Source of the DNA: DATBFX01 sp036558305
GTDB lineage: Bacteria > Chloroflexota > Chloroflexia > Thermomicrobiales > UBA6265
Assembly (NCBI GenBank): GCA_036558305.1
Contig: DATBFX010000031.1
Coordinates: 17,880-81,879 of the forward strand
DNA length: 64,000 nucleotides
Direction: 5' to 3'
In this document: positions 24,207-32,729 of the stretch, one piece after another
Numbering within the stretch: the stretch's first letter is position 1
Layout: each line of letters opens with the position of its first letter
Notes under the pieces: model-generated
Seen by the model: only the letters and a program-made list of their open reading frames with translations
Told to the model about the DNA's origin: nothing
Databases searched by the model: none
Made by a program: the position numbers and the translations under genes

Positions 24207-26102
24207 CTAGCCGACGGCCAGCGCGGGCTGTCGCAGCACCTCGAGCACCTCGGCGGCGACCTCGTAGCGGCCGAACGACGGCATGATGTAGACCCCTTGC
24301 GCATGCTCCTCCAGCGCGGCGAGGAGTTCCTGGGCCATCTTGACGCCTTCTCGCCGCCCGTCGGCGCCCGCCAGGCGCATCCGCTCGCGGGCATTGTCCG
24401 TCAACGTGATGCCCGGCACCTCGTTGTGCAGGAACTCGGCGTGGCGCGAACTCTGCAGCGGCAGGATGCCGACCAGGACGGGGACGGGAATCGGCTCGCC
24501 GAGGAGCGCCAGGAAGTCGGTCCAGACCCGCACGTCGAAAATCGGCTGCGTCATCACGAAGTCGGCGCCGCCGGCAAGCTTCGCACGCAGCCGACGCGCC
24601 TCTTCCTCAAGATCGGCCCGCGTCGGGTCGACGGCGCAGGCGATGGTAAAACTGGCCATCCGGCCGATCGAGGCACCCGCCGAGTCGGTCCCCTGGTTCA
24701 ACTGGGCCAGGACGCGGATCAGCCCGACCGAGTCGACGTCGTAGACCGCCGAGGAGTCGGGGTAGTCGCCGAGACTGGGTGGGTCACCGGTCAGGGCGAG
24801 GATGTTGCGAACGCCGACCGCATGCGCGCCCAGCAGTTCCGACTGCAACCCCATCAACGAGCGGTCGCGGGTGGTGAAGTGGATGATCGTTTCGATCCCG
24901 ACCTGGTGCTGGATCAGGTAGCACATCGTCAGCGCACTCATCCGCACCCGCGCCATCGGCGAGTCGGCGACGTTGATCGCGTCGACGCCGGCCGCCTTCA
25001 AGAGGCGGGCTCCATCCAACGCCTTGGCCGGATTGAGCCCTTTCGGGGGGTCGATCTCCACGCTGACGACGAACTTGCGACCCAGCTTCTCCGCCAGTTC
25101 GGTCGGTCCTTCCGGCGCCACCAGGTCGGGCGCGGCAATCCCTTGGATGCGGATCTGGGCCGCTTGCCGCCGCACCGCCGCCGTCGGCGCCGTGGCGTCG
25201 GTCGCCGACTGGTCGAGGGCAGTCCGCATGGCGCGGACGTGGTCGGGCGTCGTGCCGCAGCAGCCGCCGACGAACCGAACGCCGGACGCGACCGCCTGCC
25301 GCGCGAAGTCGGCGAAGTACTCGGGCGAACTCGGGTAGATGACGCGGCCGCCGACGTGCGACGGCCAGCCGGCGTTCGGCATCGTCCCGACCGCCGTCCG
25401 CGCGTCGCCCCGGCCGTCGAGCAACGCCCGCATCGCCTCGACGACCGGCAGGATCCGCTGCGGCCCGACCGAGCAGTTGGCGCCGAGCACGTCGACGCCG
25501 AGACCGGTCAGGGTCCGCACGACCTGCGCAACGTCGTTGCCGGCGATCGTTCGCCCGTCCTCGGCAAACGTCATGAAGGCGACCAGCGGCAGGTCGCAGA
25601 CGGCCCGCGCGGCGGCGACGGCTTCCTCCATCTCCGCCAGGTCCGAGATCGTCTCGACGATCAGCAGGTCGACGCCACCCTCTAACAAGGCTTCGATCTG
25701 TTCCCGGAATGCGGCCTGGACGTCCTGCCGGGCCGTCGTGCCGTACGGTGCCAACGTCCGCGTGGTCGGACCGATCGAGCCGGCGACCAGGGCCGGGCGA
25801 CCACAAATCTCGCGCTGCTCGCGGGCCAGTTTCACGCCGCTCAAGTTCACGCGGCGCACCTGATCGGCCAGGCCGAACGGGTCGAGGCGGTAGCGGTTGG
25901 CGCCGAAGGTGTTGGTTTCGACGACGTCGGCCCCGGCTTCGAGGTAGGCGCGGTGGACCGAGGCGACCAACTGCGGGTTGGTCAGGTTGAGCCCGTCGAA
26001 GCAGTCGTCGAGTTGGACCCCGGCGGCGTAGAGCATCGTCCCCATCGCGCCGTCGCCCAGCAGCGGGCCCGCCGCCAGCCGCTCCAGGAAAGGTTGAGTC
26101 AT
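24207..26102 (-). CDS. Bifunctional homocysteine S-methyltransferase / 5,10-methylenetetrahydrofolate reductase
   Basis: A 631-residue fusion. Residues ~1-300 form the homocysteine methyltransferase barrel with LGDGAMGTML at the start, VETNTFGANRYRL, and the zinc cysteines in GANCSVGP and VGGCCGTTP. Residues ~335-620 form the MetF-type flavin barrel (FVVSVEIDPPKG, NVADSPMARVRMSA, ILALTGDPPSLGDYPDS, DFVMTQPIFD). The joined enzyme would make methyl-THF and pass a methyl group to homocysteine, giving methionine without cobalamin-dependent MetH's other modules. This fusion is known in Firmicutes and Chloroflexota. Start ATG 26102, GAGG upstream. It is the sole gene of its transcript here and divergent from the LLM gene. 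Confidence 0.9.
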   Translation of the reverse strand: MTQPFLERLAAGPLLGDGAMGTMLYAAGVQLDDCFDGLNLTNPQLVASVHRAYLEAGADVVETNTFGANRYRLDPFGLADQVRRVNLSGVKLAREQREICGRPALVAGSIGPTTRTLAPYGTTARQDVQAAFREQIEALLEGGVDLLIVETISDLAEMEEAVAAARAVCDLPLVAFMTFAEDGRTIAGNDVAQVVRTLTGLGVDVLGANCSVGPQRILPVVEAMRALLDGRGDARTAVGTMPNAGWPSHVGGRVIYPSSPEYFADFARQAVASGVRFVGGCCGTTPDHVRAMRTALDQSATDATAPTAAVRRQAAQIRIQGIAAPDLVAPEGPTELAEKLGRKFVVSVEIDPPKGLNPAKALDGARLLKAAGVDAINVADSPMARVRMSALTMCYLIQHQVGIETIIHFTTRDRSLMGLQSELLGAHAVGVRNILALTGDPPSLGDYPDSSAVYDVDSVGLIRVLAQLNQGTDSAGASIGRMASFTIACAVDPTRADLEEEARRLRAKLAGGADFVMTQPIFDVRVWTDFLALLGEPIPVPVLVGILPLQSSRHAEFLHNEVPGITLTDNARERMRLAGADGRREGVKMAQELLAALEEHAQGVYIMPSFGRYEVAAEVLEVLRQPALAVG

Positions 26103-26148
26103 CGTGAAACCTCACGCGACGATCGATCGACCTCGGAAAAGCAGGAGG

Positions 26149-26176
26149 TTGACAGAACCCTGTCGCCGCATAGGAT
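26149..26176 (+). promoter_or_regulatory. Promoter of the LLM oxidoreductase gene
   Basis: TTGACA (26149-26154), 16 nt, TAGGAT (26171-26176), 53 bases before the GTG start. Confidence 0.7.
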
Positions 26177-26229
26177 ACGCCGCACGGCGCTCGTTGCCGA
26201 GGCAGGTACGGATTGGGGAGGAGTGGCAC

Positions 26230-27105
26230 GTGTCAAGCGCGACGCCGTCGCGGCTCGGTTTCGGCATCTGCACCGACCAGAATCTGCCCTGGCAGACGAC
26301 GGTCGATCGCTGGCGTCTGTTCGAAGAACTCGGTTTCGACAGCGTCTGGGACTGCGACCACTTCCAGCAACCGAGTCGGCCACAGGGCCCCTACTTCGAG
26401 GGTTGGACGCTCCTGGCGGCGCTGGCGGCGCAGACGACGACGATCCGGATCGGCGTCCTCGTTTCGTGCAACACCTTCCGCCACCCTGCCCTCCTCGCGA
26501 AGGAGGCGGTCACCGTCGATCACATCAGCAACGGCCGCCTGGAACTCGGGATCGGCGCCGGTTGGTACGTGCCGGAACACGAAGCGTTCGGCCTCGACTT
26601 TCCGGCCACGCCGGAGCTGGTCGGGCGGTTTCGCGAGGCCGTCGAGATCGTCGACCTCTTGCTGCGGCAGGACGTGACGACCTACACCGGACAGTACTAC
26701 CAACTCCAGGAGGCACCGTTCCGGCCGGGACCGATCCAGAATCCGCGCCCGCCCCTGACCCTCGGCGCCCACGGACCGAAGATGCTGAGGATCGTCGCCG
26801 AGTACGCCGACCGCTGGAATTCCCACGGCTCGGTCGAAGAGATCGGCCGCCGCAACGCGATCCTCGACGAGCACTGCGCGGCGATCGGTCGCGATCCTGC
26901 CTCGATCGTCCGCTCCCTCTACGGTTGGTCGACGCTTCTGCCGGCCGATCCCTGGCAGTCCGTCGCCGCCTTCGACGACGTCGTCGGCAGCTACCGCGAG
27001 GCGGGGATCAACGACTTCATCATCGACGCCCCGCGCGACGACCAACTCGACGTCCTCGAGCGCGTCGCCGCTGAGGCCCTGCCTCGTCTGCGGGCGGCGC
27101 CATGA
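26230..27105 (+). CDS. LLM class flavin/F420-dependent oxidoreductase
   Basis: The 291-residue product is a luciferase-like TIM barrel. Typical elements are GFGICTDQNLPW at the N terminus, FDSVWDCDHF, IRIGVLVSCNTFRHPALLAKEAVTVDHISNG and ELGIGAGWY with a following GxDFP. These bind FMN or F420; the substrate is unknown. The start is GTG 26230, with GGGGAGGA upstream, since the longer open frame lies within the promoter. A possible F420 link comes from the FDOR-type gene elsewhere in the window, but F420 use is inference. Confidence 0.86.
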   Translation: MSSATPSRLGFGICTDQNLPWQTTVDRWRLFEELGFDSVWDCDHFQQPSRPQGPYFEGWTLLAALAAQTTTIRIGVLVSCNTFRHPALLAKEAVTVDHISNGRLELGIGAGWYVPEHEAFGLDFPATPELVGRFREAVEIVDLLLRQDVTTYTGQYYQLQEAPFRPGPIQNPRPPLTLGAHGPKMLRIVAEYADRWNSHGSVEEIGRRNAILDEHCAAIGRDPASIVRSLYGWSTLLPADPWQSVAAFDDVVGSYREAGINDFIIDAPRDDQLDVLERVAAEALPRLRAAP

Positions 27106-27147
27106 CGGGAGAGAAACCCGAACCGTCAATTGGCACGGTCGGTCCGT

Positions 27148-27176
27148 TTGACGCGCTTCGGGAGACACGATACATT
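27148..27176 (+). promoter_or_regulatory. Promoter of the cyanophycinase-synthetase operon
   Basis: TTGACG (27148-27153), 17 nt, TACATT (27171-27176). Transcription from about 27183 leaves a leader of about 105 nt before the ATG at 27288. Confidence 0.75.
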
Positions 27177-27287
27177 CGCGCAGAGTCGCCGACGCAACGA
27201 TGGGGTTCGCGCTGCCGCGCCAAGCCGGCTGCCCGGCGCGTCCGAACCGGGGATCCCATGCGCGAAGGACGAATGGCTACCTAACCG

Positions 27288-28139
27288 ATGCCGATGACCG
27301 GAACCGTTGCCGTCGAAACACCCGTCCACGACGCTCCATCCGCCTCCGCTCACCGCGGGCCGATCATGGCCATCGGCGGCGCCGAGGACAAGCTGGACGA
27401 CAAGATCATCCTCTCGACCTTTTCCCAACTCGCCGGCGGCGCCAACGCCCGCGTCGCCATCATGCCGACCGCGTCGTCGATCGAATCGGCGGGCGAGCGG
27501 TACAAGGCGCTGTTCCTCGCTCTCGGCGTCCGCTCGGCCGACGTCGTCTTTATCGCCGACCGTGAAGACGCCAACGACGACGAGACGATCGAGGCGCTGC
27601 ACGACGCCACCGGGATCTTTCTCACCGGCGGCAATCAGATGCGCCTCTCGACTATCGTCGGCGGGACGAAGGCGGCGGCGCTGGTCCGCGATCGCAACGA
27701 CGCCGGCGCCGTCGTCGCCGGGACGAGCGCCGGCGCGTCGATCCTCTCCTCGCACATGGTCGCCTTCGGCGCCAGCGGCGAGACGCCAAGACAGCGGATG
27801 GCGCAGATGGTCGCCGGTTTCGGTCTCGTCCCCGAACTGATCATCGACCAGCACTTTCGCCAGCGCGACCGCATCGGCCGGCTCTTGATGTTCGTCGCGG
27901 CGAATCCCGGTCTCCTCGGGGTCGGCATCGACGAGGACACCGCGGCCTTGATCTCCGGCAACAGCGTGCTGGAGGTGATCGGGCGCAACAGCGTCACCAT
28001 CGTCGACGGCACCAACATGTACTCCGACATCTTCCAGGTGAAGGCCCACGGCGGCATCACGATCAGCGGCGCCCAACTCCACATCCTCACCGCGGGCCGC
28101 CGGTTCGACCTCAAGAACCGCCGACTGCTCGATCGATGA
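27288..28139 (+). CDS. cphB: Cyanophycinase
   Basis: CphB, a serine peptidase of family S51, cuts cyanophycin (poly-aspartate with arginine side chains) into beta-Asp-Arg dipeptides. The 283-residue product shows the nucleophile elbow in VVAGTSAGASILS (Ser about residue 149), MAIGGAEDKLDD near the N terminus, IFLTGGNQMRL and IIDQHFRQRDRIGRL, all typical. The start ATG 27288 has a weak ribosome binding site, and a second Met lies two codons on. It precedes cphA by 21 bases, so breakdown and synthesis genes share one transcript. Confidence 0.92.
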   Translation: MPMTGTVAVETPVHDAPSASAHRGPIMAIGGAEDKLDDKIILSTFSQLAGGANARVAIMPTASSIESAGERYKALFLALGVRSADVVFIADREDANDDETIEALHDATGIFLTGGNQMRLSTIVGGTKAAALVRDRNDAGAVVAGTSAGASILSSHMVAFGASGETPRQRMAQMVAGFGLVPELIIDQHFRQRDRIGRLLMFVAANPGLLGVGIDEDTAALISGNSVLEVIGRNSVTIVDGTNMYSDIFQVKAHGGITISGAQLHILTAGRRFDLKNRRLLDR

Positions 28140-28160
28140 GGACAGGACCGGGGTGACGCG

Positions 28161-30806
28161 ATGATCGAGCTGAGGGGCACCACCGTCTACCGCGGCCCGA
28201 ACATCTACGCGCGGATGCCGGTGATCTTGATGGTCGTCGACATCGGCGAGCTCGAAGACCGGCCGACGAACAAGATCGCCGGGTTCTACGAGCAGCTGAC
28301 CGAGCTCATCCCCTCGCTCTACGATCACGGTTGCTCGCTCGGCCGCCCCGGCGGTTTCTTGCAGCGCATGCGCGAGGGCACCTGGATGGGCCACGTCTTG
28401 GAGCACGTGGCGCTCGAACTCCAGAACCTGACCGGCGCCGAGGTGACCCGCGGTAAAACGCGCGGCACCAGCGAGCGCGGCGTCTACAACGTCGTTTACG
28501 CCTACGAGCAACAGGATGTCGGCCTGGCGGCCGGTCGACTCGGCGTTCGCCTCCTGAACAACCTGATTTACGTCGCGGACCCCGAATTCAGCTTCGTCCA
28601 CGAGCTCGAAGAGACGGTGATCCGCGTTGCCGAGCGCCTGGCCTACGGCCCTTCGACCGGCGCCATCGTTTCGGAGGCGGAACGGCGCGGGATTCCGGTG
28701 CTGCGGCTGGATCCCCGCCGGTCACTCGTCCAACTCGGTCACGGCTATTACCAGAAACGCGTCTGGGCCACCGTCACCTCGTCCACCTCGAACATCGCCG
28801 TCGACATTGCCGCGAACAAGGAACTCACCAACCGGCTGTTGCAGGAGGTCGGGATTCCGGTGCCCCGGAGCGCCGTCGTCCGAAGCGTGGACGAAGCGGT
28901 TCGGCAGGCCCAGCGCATCGGGTTTCCGGTCGTGATCAAACCGCTCGACGGCAACCATGGGCGCGGCGTCTGCATCAACCTCAAGGACGCCGACGAGGTC
29001 CACCGCTTCTACCCGGTCGCGGAGGAAGAGAGCCGGGCCGGCACCGTCGTCGTCGAGAGCTACATCACCGGCCGCGACTACCGCATCCTCGTCGTCAACA
29101 GCCAGCTCGTCGCGGTCGCCGAGCGCGTTCCCGCCCACGTCGTCGGCGACGGCGTCCACACCGTCGCCGAGTTGATCGACATCACCAACGCCGATCCCCG
29201 CCGCGGGGTCGGACACGAGAAGGTGCTCACCCGGATCGCCGTCGATTCCCAGGCGACGGAGACGCTCGAACGCCAGGGCGTGGCGCTGACCGACGTCCCG
29301 GCCGAAGGGCAGGTCGTCCGCCTCAAGCAGACCGGCAACATGAGCACCGGCGGTACGTCGATCGACCGGACCGACGACATCCACCCCGAGAACGCCGAAC
29401 TGGCGCGGCAGGCGGCGATGGTCGTCGGTCTCGACATCGCCGGCATCGACTTCATCGCCCCCGACATCTCGTCCTCCGTCCGCCAGACCGGGGGCGCCAT
29501 CGTCGAGGTCAACGCCGGACCAGGTTTCCGGATGCATACCCACCCGACCGAGGGTCATCCCCGCCACGTCGGTCGCGCCGTGATCGACATGCTCTTCCCG
29601 CCAAGTGCACCGGCCCGCGTCCCCATCGTCGCGGTCACCGGCACCAACGGCAAGACGACGACCGTCCGCATCATCGCCCACGTCATGAAAACGGCCGGGC
29701 GCCGGGTCGGCATGACGACGACCGATGGCATCTACATCGACGGCACCCAGATCATGGCCGGCGACATGAGCGGTCCGACCAGCGCGCAGATGGTCTTGAA
29801 GAACCCGACGATCAACTACGCCGTCCTGGAGACGGCGCGCGGTGGCATCCTCCGCTCCGGTCTCGGTTTCGACCGGTGCGACATCGCCGTCGTCACCAAC
29901 GTCGCCGCCGACCACCTCGGTCTGGCCGGGGTCGACACACTCTCGGATTTGGCGCGCGTCAAGGCCGTCGTCCCCCAATCCGTGTTCCGCGACGGGACGA
30001 CCGTCCTCAACGCCGACAACCAGTGGACGGCCGACATGGCGCGGCAATCGCGCGGCGAGATCATCTACTTCAGCATGCAGGAAGACAGTCCCGTCATCCG
30101 CGAGCACGTGCGCGCCCGCGGCCGCGCCGTCGTCCTGCGCGAGACCCGGCAAGGGGAGATGATCACGATCATCGAGCACCGGCGGGAGACGAGCCTGCTG
30201 CTTGCCAGTCAGATTCCGGCGACCTTCGACGGCCGCCTCCGCGTCAACATCGCCAATGCGATGGCCGCGGCCGCCGCCGCACTCGGCGGTGACGTCCAAC
30301 TCGAATACGTGCGTCAGGCGCTCCGCACCTTCACCGCCAGCTTCTACCAGACACCGGGACGGTTCAATCTGCTCGAACTCCAGGGGCGCCGCATCCTCAT
30401 GGACTACTGCCACAACGTCGCGGGTTTGGAGGCGATGGCGGACTTCGTCAAGCGGATGGACGCCACCCGCAACCTCGCGGTCATCTCGATGCCGGGCGAC
30501 CGCAAGGACGAGGACATCGCCGCCTTCGGCCGCCTCGCCGCGGCGACGTTTGACGAACTCATCCTCCGCGAGGACACGAATACCCGCGGCAGGCCCAGCG
30601 GCGAAATCGCCGGCATGCTCCGGGACGCCATCGTCGAGGCTGGTCTCGACCCCGACCGGGTTTCGATCGTCCTCGACGAATTCGAGGCGGTCCGCGAGGC
30701 GGTCAACCGCACCAACAAAGACGAACTCGTCGTCTTGATGATCGACAAGCCGGCCGCGGTGTGGGAGGAATTGGCGACGATGGGCGGCGCGCGCGCGGTG
30801 GTCTGA
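28161..30806 (+). CDS. cphA: Cyanophycin synthetase (CphA)
   Basis: CphA builds cyanophycin by adding Asp to the backbone (ATP-grasp domain) and Arg to each side chain (Mur-ligase domain). The 881-residue product has the usual three parts. An N-terminal domain (1-~160) includes HVLEHVALE, with an HxxEH element at 78-82. An ATP-grasp domain (~200-480) has VVIKPLDGNHGRGV and VEVNAGPG. The Mur-ligase domain has Walker A VTGTNGKTTT near residue 492 and ETARGGILRSG. Length is normal. The start ATG 28161 has GGGGTGA upstream. It follows cphB and ends before an inverted pair of palindromic repeats. The polymer stores nitrogen in cytoplasmic granules. Confidence 0.94.
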   Translation: MIELRGTTVYRGPNIYARMPVILMVVDIGELEDRPTNKIAGFYEQLTELIPSLYDHGCSLGRPGGFLQRMREGTWMGHVLEHVALELQNLTGAEVTRGKTRGTSERGVYNVVYAYEQQDVGLAAGRLGVRLLNNLIYVADPEFSFVHELEETVIRVAERLAYGPSTGAIVSEAERRGIPVLRLDPRRSLVQLGHGYYQKRVWATVTSSTSNIAVDIAANKELTNRLLQEVGIPVPRSAVVRSVDEAVRQAQRIGFPVVIKPLDGNHGRGVCINLKDADEVHRFYPVAEEESRAGTVVVESYITGRDYRILVVNSQLVAVAERVPAHVVGDGVHTVAELIDITNADPRRGVGHEKVLTRIAVDSQATETLERQGVALTDVPAEGQVVRLKQTGNMSTGGTSIDRTDDIHPENAELARQAAMVVGLDIAGIDFIAPDISSSVRQTGGAIVEVNAGPGFRMHTHPTEGHPRHVGRAVIDMLFPPSAPARVPIVAVTGTNGKTTTVRIIAHVMKTAGRRVGMTTTDGIYIDGTQIMAGDMSGPTSAQMVLKNPTINYAVLETARGGILRSGLGFDRCDIAVVTNVAADHLGLAGVDTLSDLARVKAVVPQSVFRDGTTVLNADNQWTADMARQSRGEIIYFSMQEDSPVIREHVRARGRAVVLRETRQGEMITIIEHRRETSLLLASQIPATFDGRLRVNIANAMAAAAAALGGDVQLEYVRQALRTFTASFYQTPGRFNLLELQGRRILMDYCHNVAGLEAMADFVKRMDATRNLAVISMPGDRKDEDIAAFGRLAAATFDELILREDTNTRGRPSGEIAGMLRDAIVEAGLDPDRVSIVLDEFEAVREAVNRTNKDELVVLMIDKPAAVWEELATMGGARAVV

Positions 30807-30890
30807 TCTTAATCGGACGAAGGTCCGTCGACCGCCGCGGACGTGGACGGCAATTTGCGGTTCGTTTCGAGCGAATGATTCCCGTTGCTC

Positions 30891-30968
30891 TGTAGGGGCG
30901 GACCGCCGTGTCCGCCCGGCCACGTACGCACCCATGCACAAGGGCGGACACGGCGGTCCGCCCCTACA
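30891..30968. repeat. Interspersed palindromic repeats, copies 3 and 4, as an inverted pair
   Basis: Half-copies 30891-30917 and 30942-30968 are perfect 27-bp inverted copies of each other separated by 24 bases. Each starts or ends with TGTAGGGGCGGACC or its complement and carries the internal CCGCCGTG. The pair lies between converging cphA and the Mur-ligase gene and could form one long hairpin or two small ones. Confidence 0.93.
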
Positions 30969-30994
30969 ATTGCATCGCGCCAGAAGCCGACGCT

Positions 30995-32617
30995 TCAACA
31001 AACGGTCGCACCATTACCGAGCCCCTCCAAGTACCGCAGAATCTCTGGTATCTGCTCCTGCGCCATGATCGCGACGACGTCCCCCGCCTTCGCGATCTCC
31101 ACCGCTCGCATCACGGCCGGCATCTCCAATGACTCGACCGCCGCGGGCTCCTTGCCGCCGAGGCGAATACCATCACAGTAGAGGCCGATCAACTCTTGGA
31201 GGTCCCGGCCTCGTAGATAGCGATCAGTCCCTTTGACGACGACCGCATCGCTCCCCGCCGCCGCGATCCGTCCGATCTCGCGCAGCGAGTGGTCTGTCCG
31301 GTCGCCGGCCGTGCCGATGACGGTGATGAGGCGACCGCCTTTCCCGAGGTGGAGGCGGGCAAAGTCGATGAGGTGGGCGAGACCGGCCTCGTTGTGGGCG
31401 TAGTCGACGATCACCGTGATGCCATTCACCCGGGCGACGTTCAACCGGCCAATGTTGTGTTCCGGCGAGTTCGTGAAGGTCGTCAAACCGGACCGCACCT
31501 GGTCCTCGTTCAGTCCGTAGGCAAGGCAAGCCGCGGCCGCACAGAGGGCGTTTTCGACCATGTGACGAGCCTTGCCGCCGAAGGTAATCGGAACCTGATC
31601 TACGTCGATTAGGACGCGGCGATCACCGTCGCGCCAGACGACGAATTGACCGTTCTCAAGCCTGAGCGCGGCCCCACCCGCTTCGATGTGCCGGTCAACC
31701 TCCGGGTTGCCCGGCCGCTGCGAGACGAGCATCTTCCGCGCCCGAATCTCGGCCGTCGCGCCCATCACCAGCGGATCGTCCGCGTTGAGCACGGCGACGC
31801 CGTCGGCCTTCGTGACGCGAACGACGACCGCTTTGACGCGAGCCAATCCCTCGACCGTGCGGATCCCCTGAAGATCGAGGTGGTCGGCGCTGACGTTGGT
31901 AAAGACGCCGACGTCGTTGCTTTCGTAGGCGACACCGCGGAGGAGGATGCCGCCCCTGGCGGTTTCCAGGACGCCGGCGTCGAGACCGGGCTCCGTCAAG
32001 ACCCGGCGGGCGCCGGAGGGGCCGGAGTAGTCCCCTTGCACGACCTCCTCGCCGTCGATGTACACCCCCGACGAGGAGCACCAGCCGACCCGCAATCCGG
32101 CCCCACGCAGCGTGTGCGCGATCAGGCGCGTCGTCGTCGTTTTGCCGTTTGTCCCGGTGACCGCAATCGCGCGGACGTGCCGGTCGGCGTCCCGCACCAG
32201 CAGCGGCCGGTCTTCCTCGGTCGTACTGGCGAGCAAACGGCGAAGTTTCGTCGTCTCCGCGGCCGGGTCGAGGGTGCTCCCGTCCACCGCCTCCCCGATG
32301 GCTTCGGCCACTCGCATCGCAAAACCGCGGTGCTCCCATCCGAACGCAACTGCCAGATGTCCGGGCGTTTCGAGATCGTGGGCGGCGCAGGCCGGCTCGC
32401 GAGCGCCACACCGCCGGTGCAGCTCGAACAGGGAGGCGCGGATCAAACCGCCGGGAGTAATTGAGGCGTCGATCGCGGTCGCGTCGAGTCCCAACCGCCG
32501 CGCCAGGTGTCCGAGGTCGCGCGGATCGCCGGCCGAAACCGCGACCTCCAGTTTGATGGCCGGTTCCAGCAAGAAGACGTTCGGCCCGTCGAGGTCGCGG
32601 ATCTCGACCAGCTGCAT
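30995..32617 (-). CDS. CphA-like Mur ligase lacking the ATP-grasp domain
   Basis: A 540-residue protein. Its start, MQLVEIRDLDGPNVFLLEP, matches the beginning of cyanophycin synthetase (MIELRGTTVYRGPNIYARMP here). After an N domain of ~150 residues it goes directly to a Mur-ligase module: Walker A VTGTNGKTTTTR near 155, GVYIDGEEVVQGDYSGPSG, LETARGGILLRG, NVSADHLDLQG and the C-terminal VIVDYAHNEAGLAHL. The ~300-residue ATP-grasp domain of CphA between them is missing, and the HxxEH element of the N domain is absent. By homology it would join an amino acid to a carboxylate acceptor using ATP. The product is unknown; modification of cyanophycin or a related polymer is inference. Start ATG 32615-32617 has GGAG upstream. 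It converges with cphA. Confidence 0.88.
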   Translation of the reverse strand: MQLVEIRDLDGPNVFLLEPAIKLEVAVSAGDPRDLGHLARRLGLDATAIDASITPGGLIRASLFELHRRCGAREPACAAHDLETPGHLAVAFGWEHRGFAMRVAEAIGEAVDGSTLDPAAETTKLRRLLASTTEEDRPLLVRDADRHVRAIAVTGTNGKTTTTRLIAHTLRGAGLRVGWCSSSGVYIDGEEVVQGDYSGPSGARRVLTEPGLDAGVLETARGGILLRGVAYESNDVGVFTNVSADHLDLQGIRTVEGLARVKAVVVRVTKADGVAVLNADDPLVMGATAEIRARKMLVSQRPGNPEVDRHIEAGGAALRLENGQFVVWRDGDRRVLIDVDQVPITFGGKARHMVENALCAAAACLAYGLNEDQVRSGLTTFTNSPEHNIGRLNVARVNGITVIVDYAHNEAGLAHLIDFARLHLGKGGRLITVIGTAGDRTDHSLREIGRIAAAGSDAVVVKGTDRYLRGRDLQELIGLYCDGIRLGGKEPAAVESLEMPAVMRAVEIAKAGDVVAIMAQEQIPEILRYLEGLGNGATVC

Positions 32618-32729
32618 TGCGGTTCTCCGACTCGCCTGCGGCCCAACCGGTCGGTCGCGGTCCCGCGCAGGGAGTCTCAGATTAGCACGGAGCAACCGGC
32701 GCGGAGCACGGGTCCAACCACCGGCCAGA

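Noticed and set aside
27220..27287. Resemblance of the cphB leader to a c-di-AMP riboswitch (GGGGATCCCA and GGCTACCTAA segments)
   Set aside because: The order and other conserved blocks of that riboswitch are not present.
28722..31001. Long minus-strand open frame of 759 codons
   Set aside because: Antisense to cyanophycin synthetase, with no motif.
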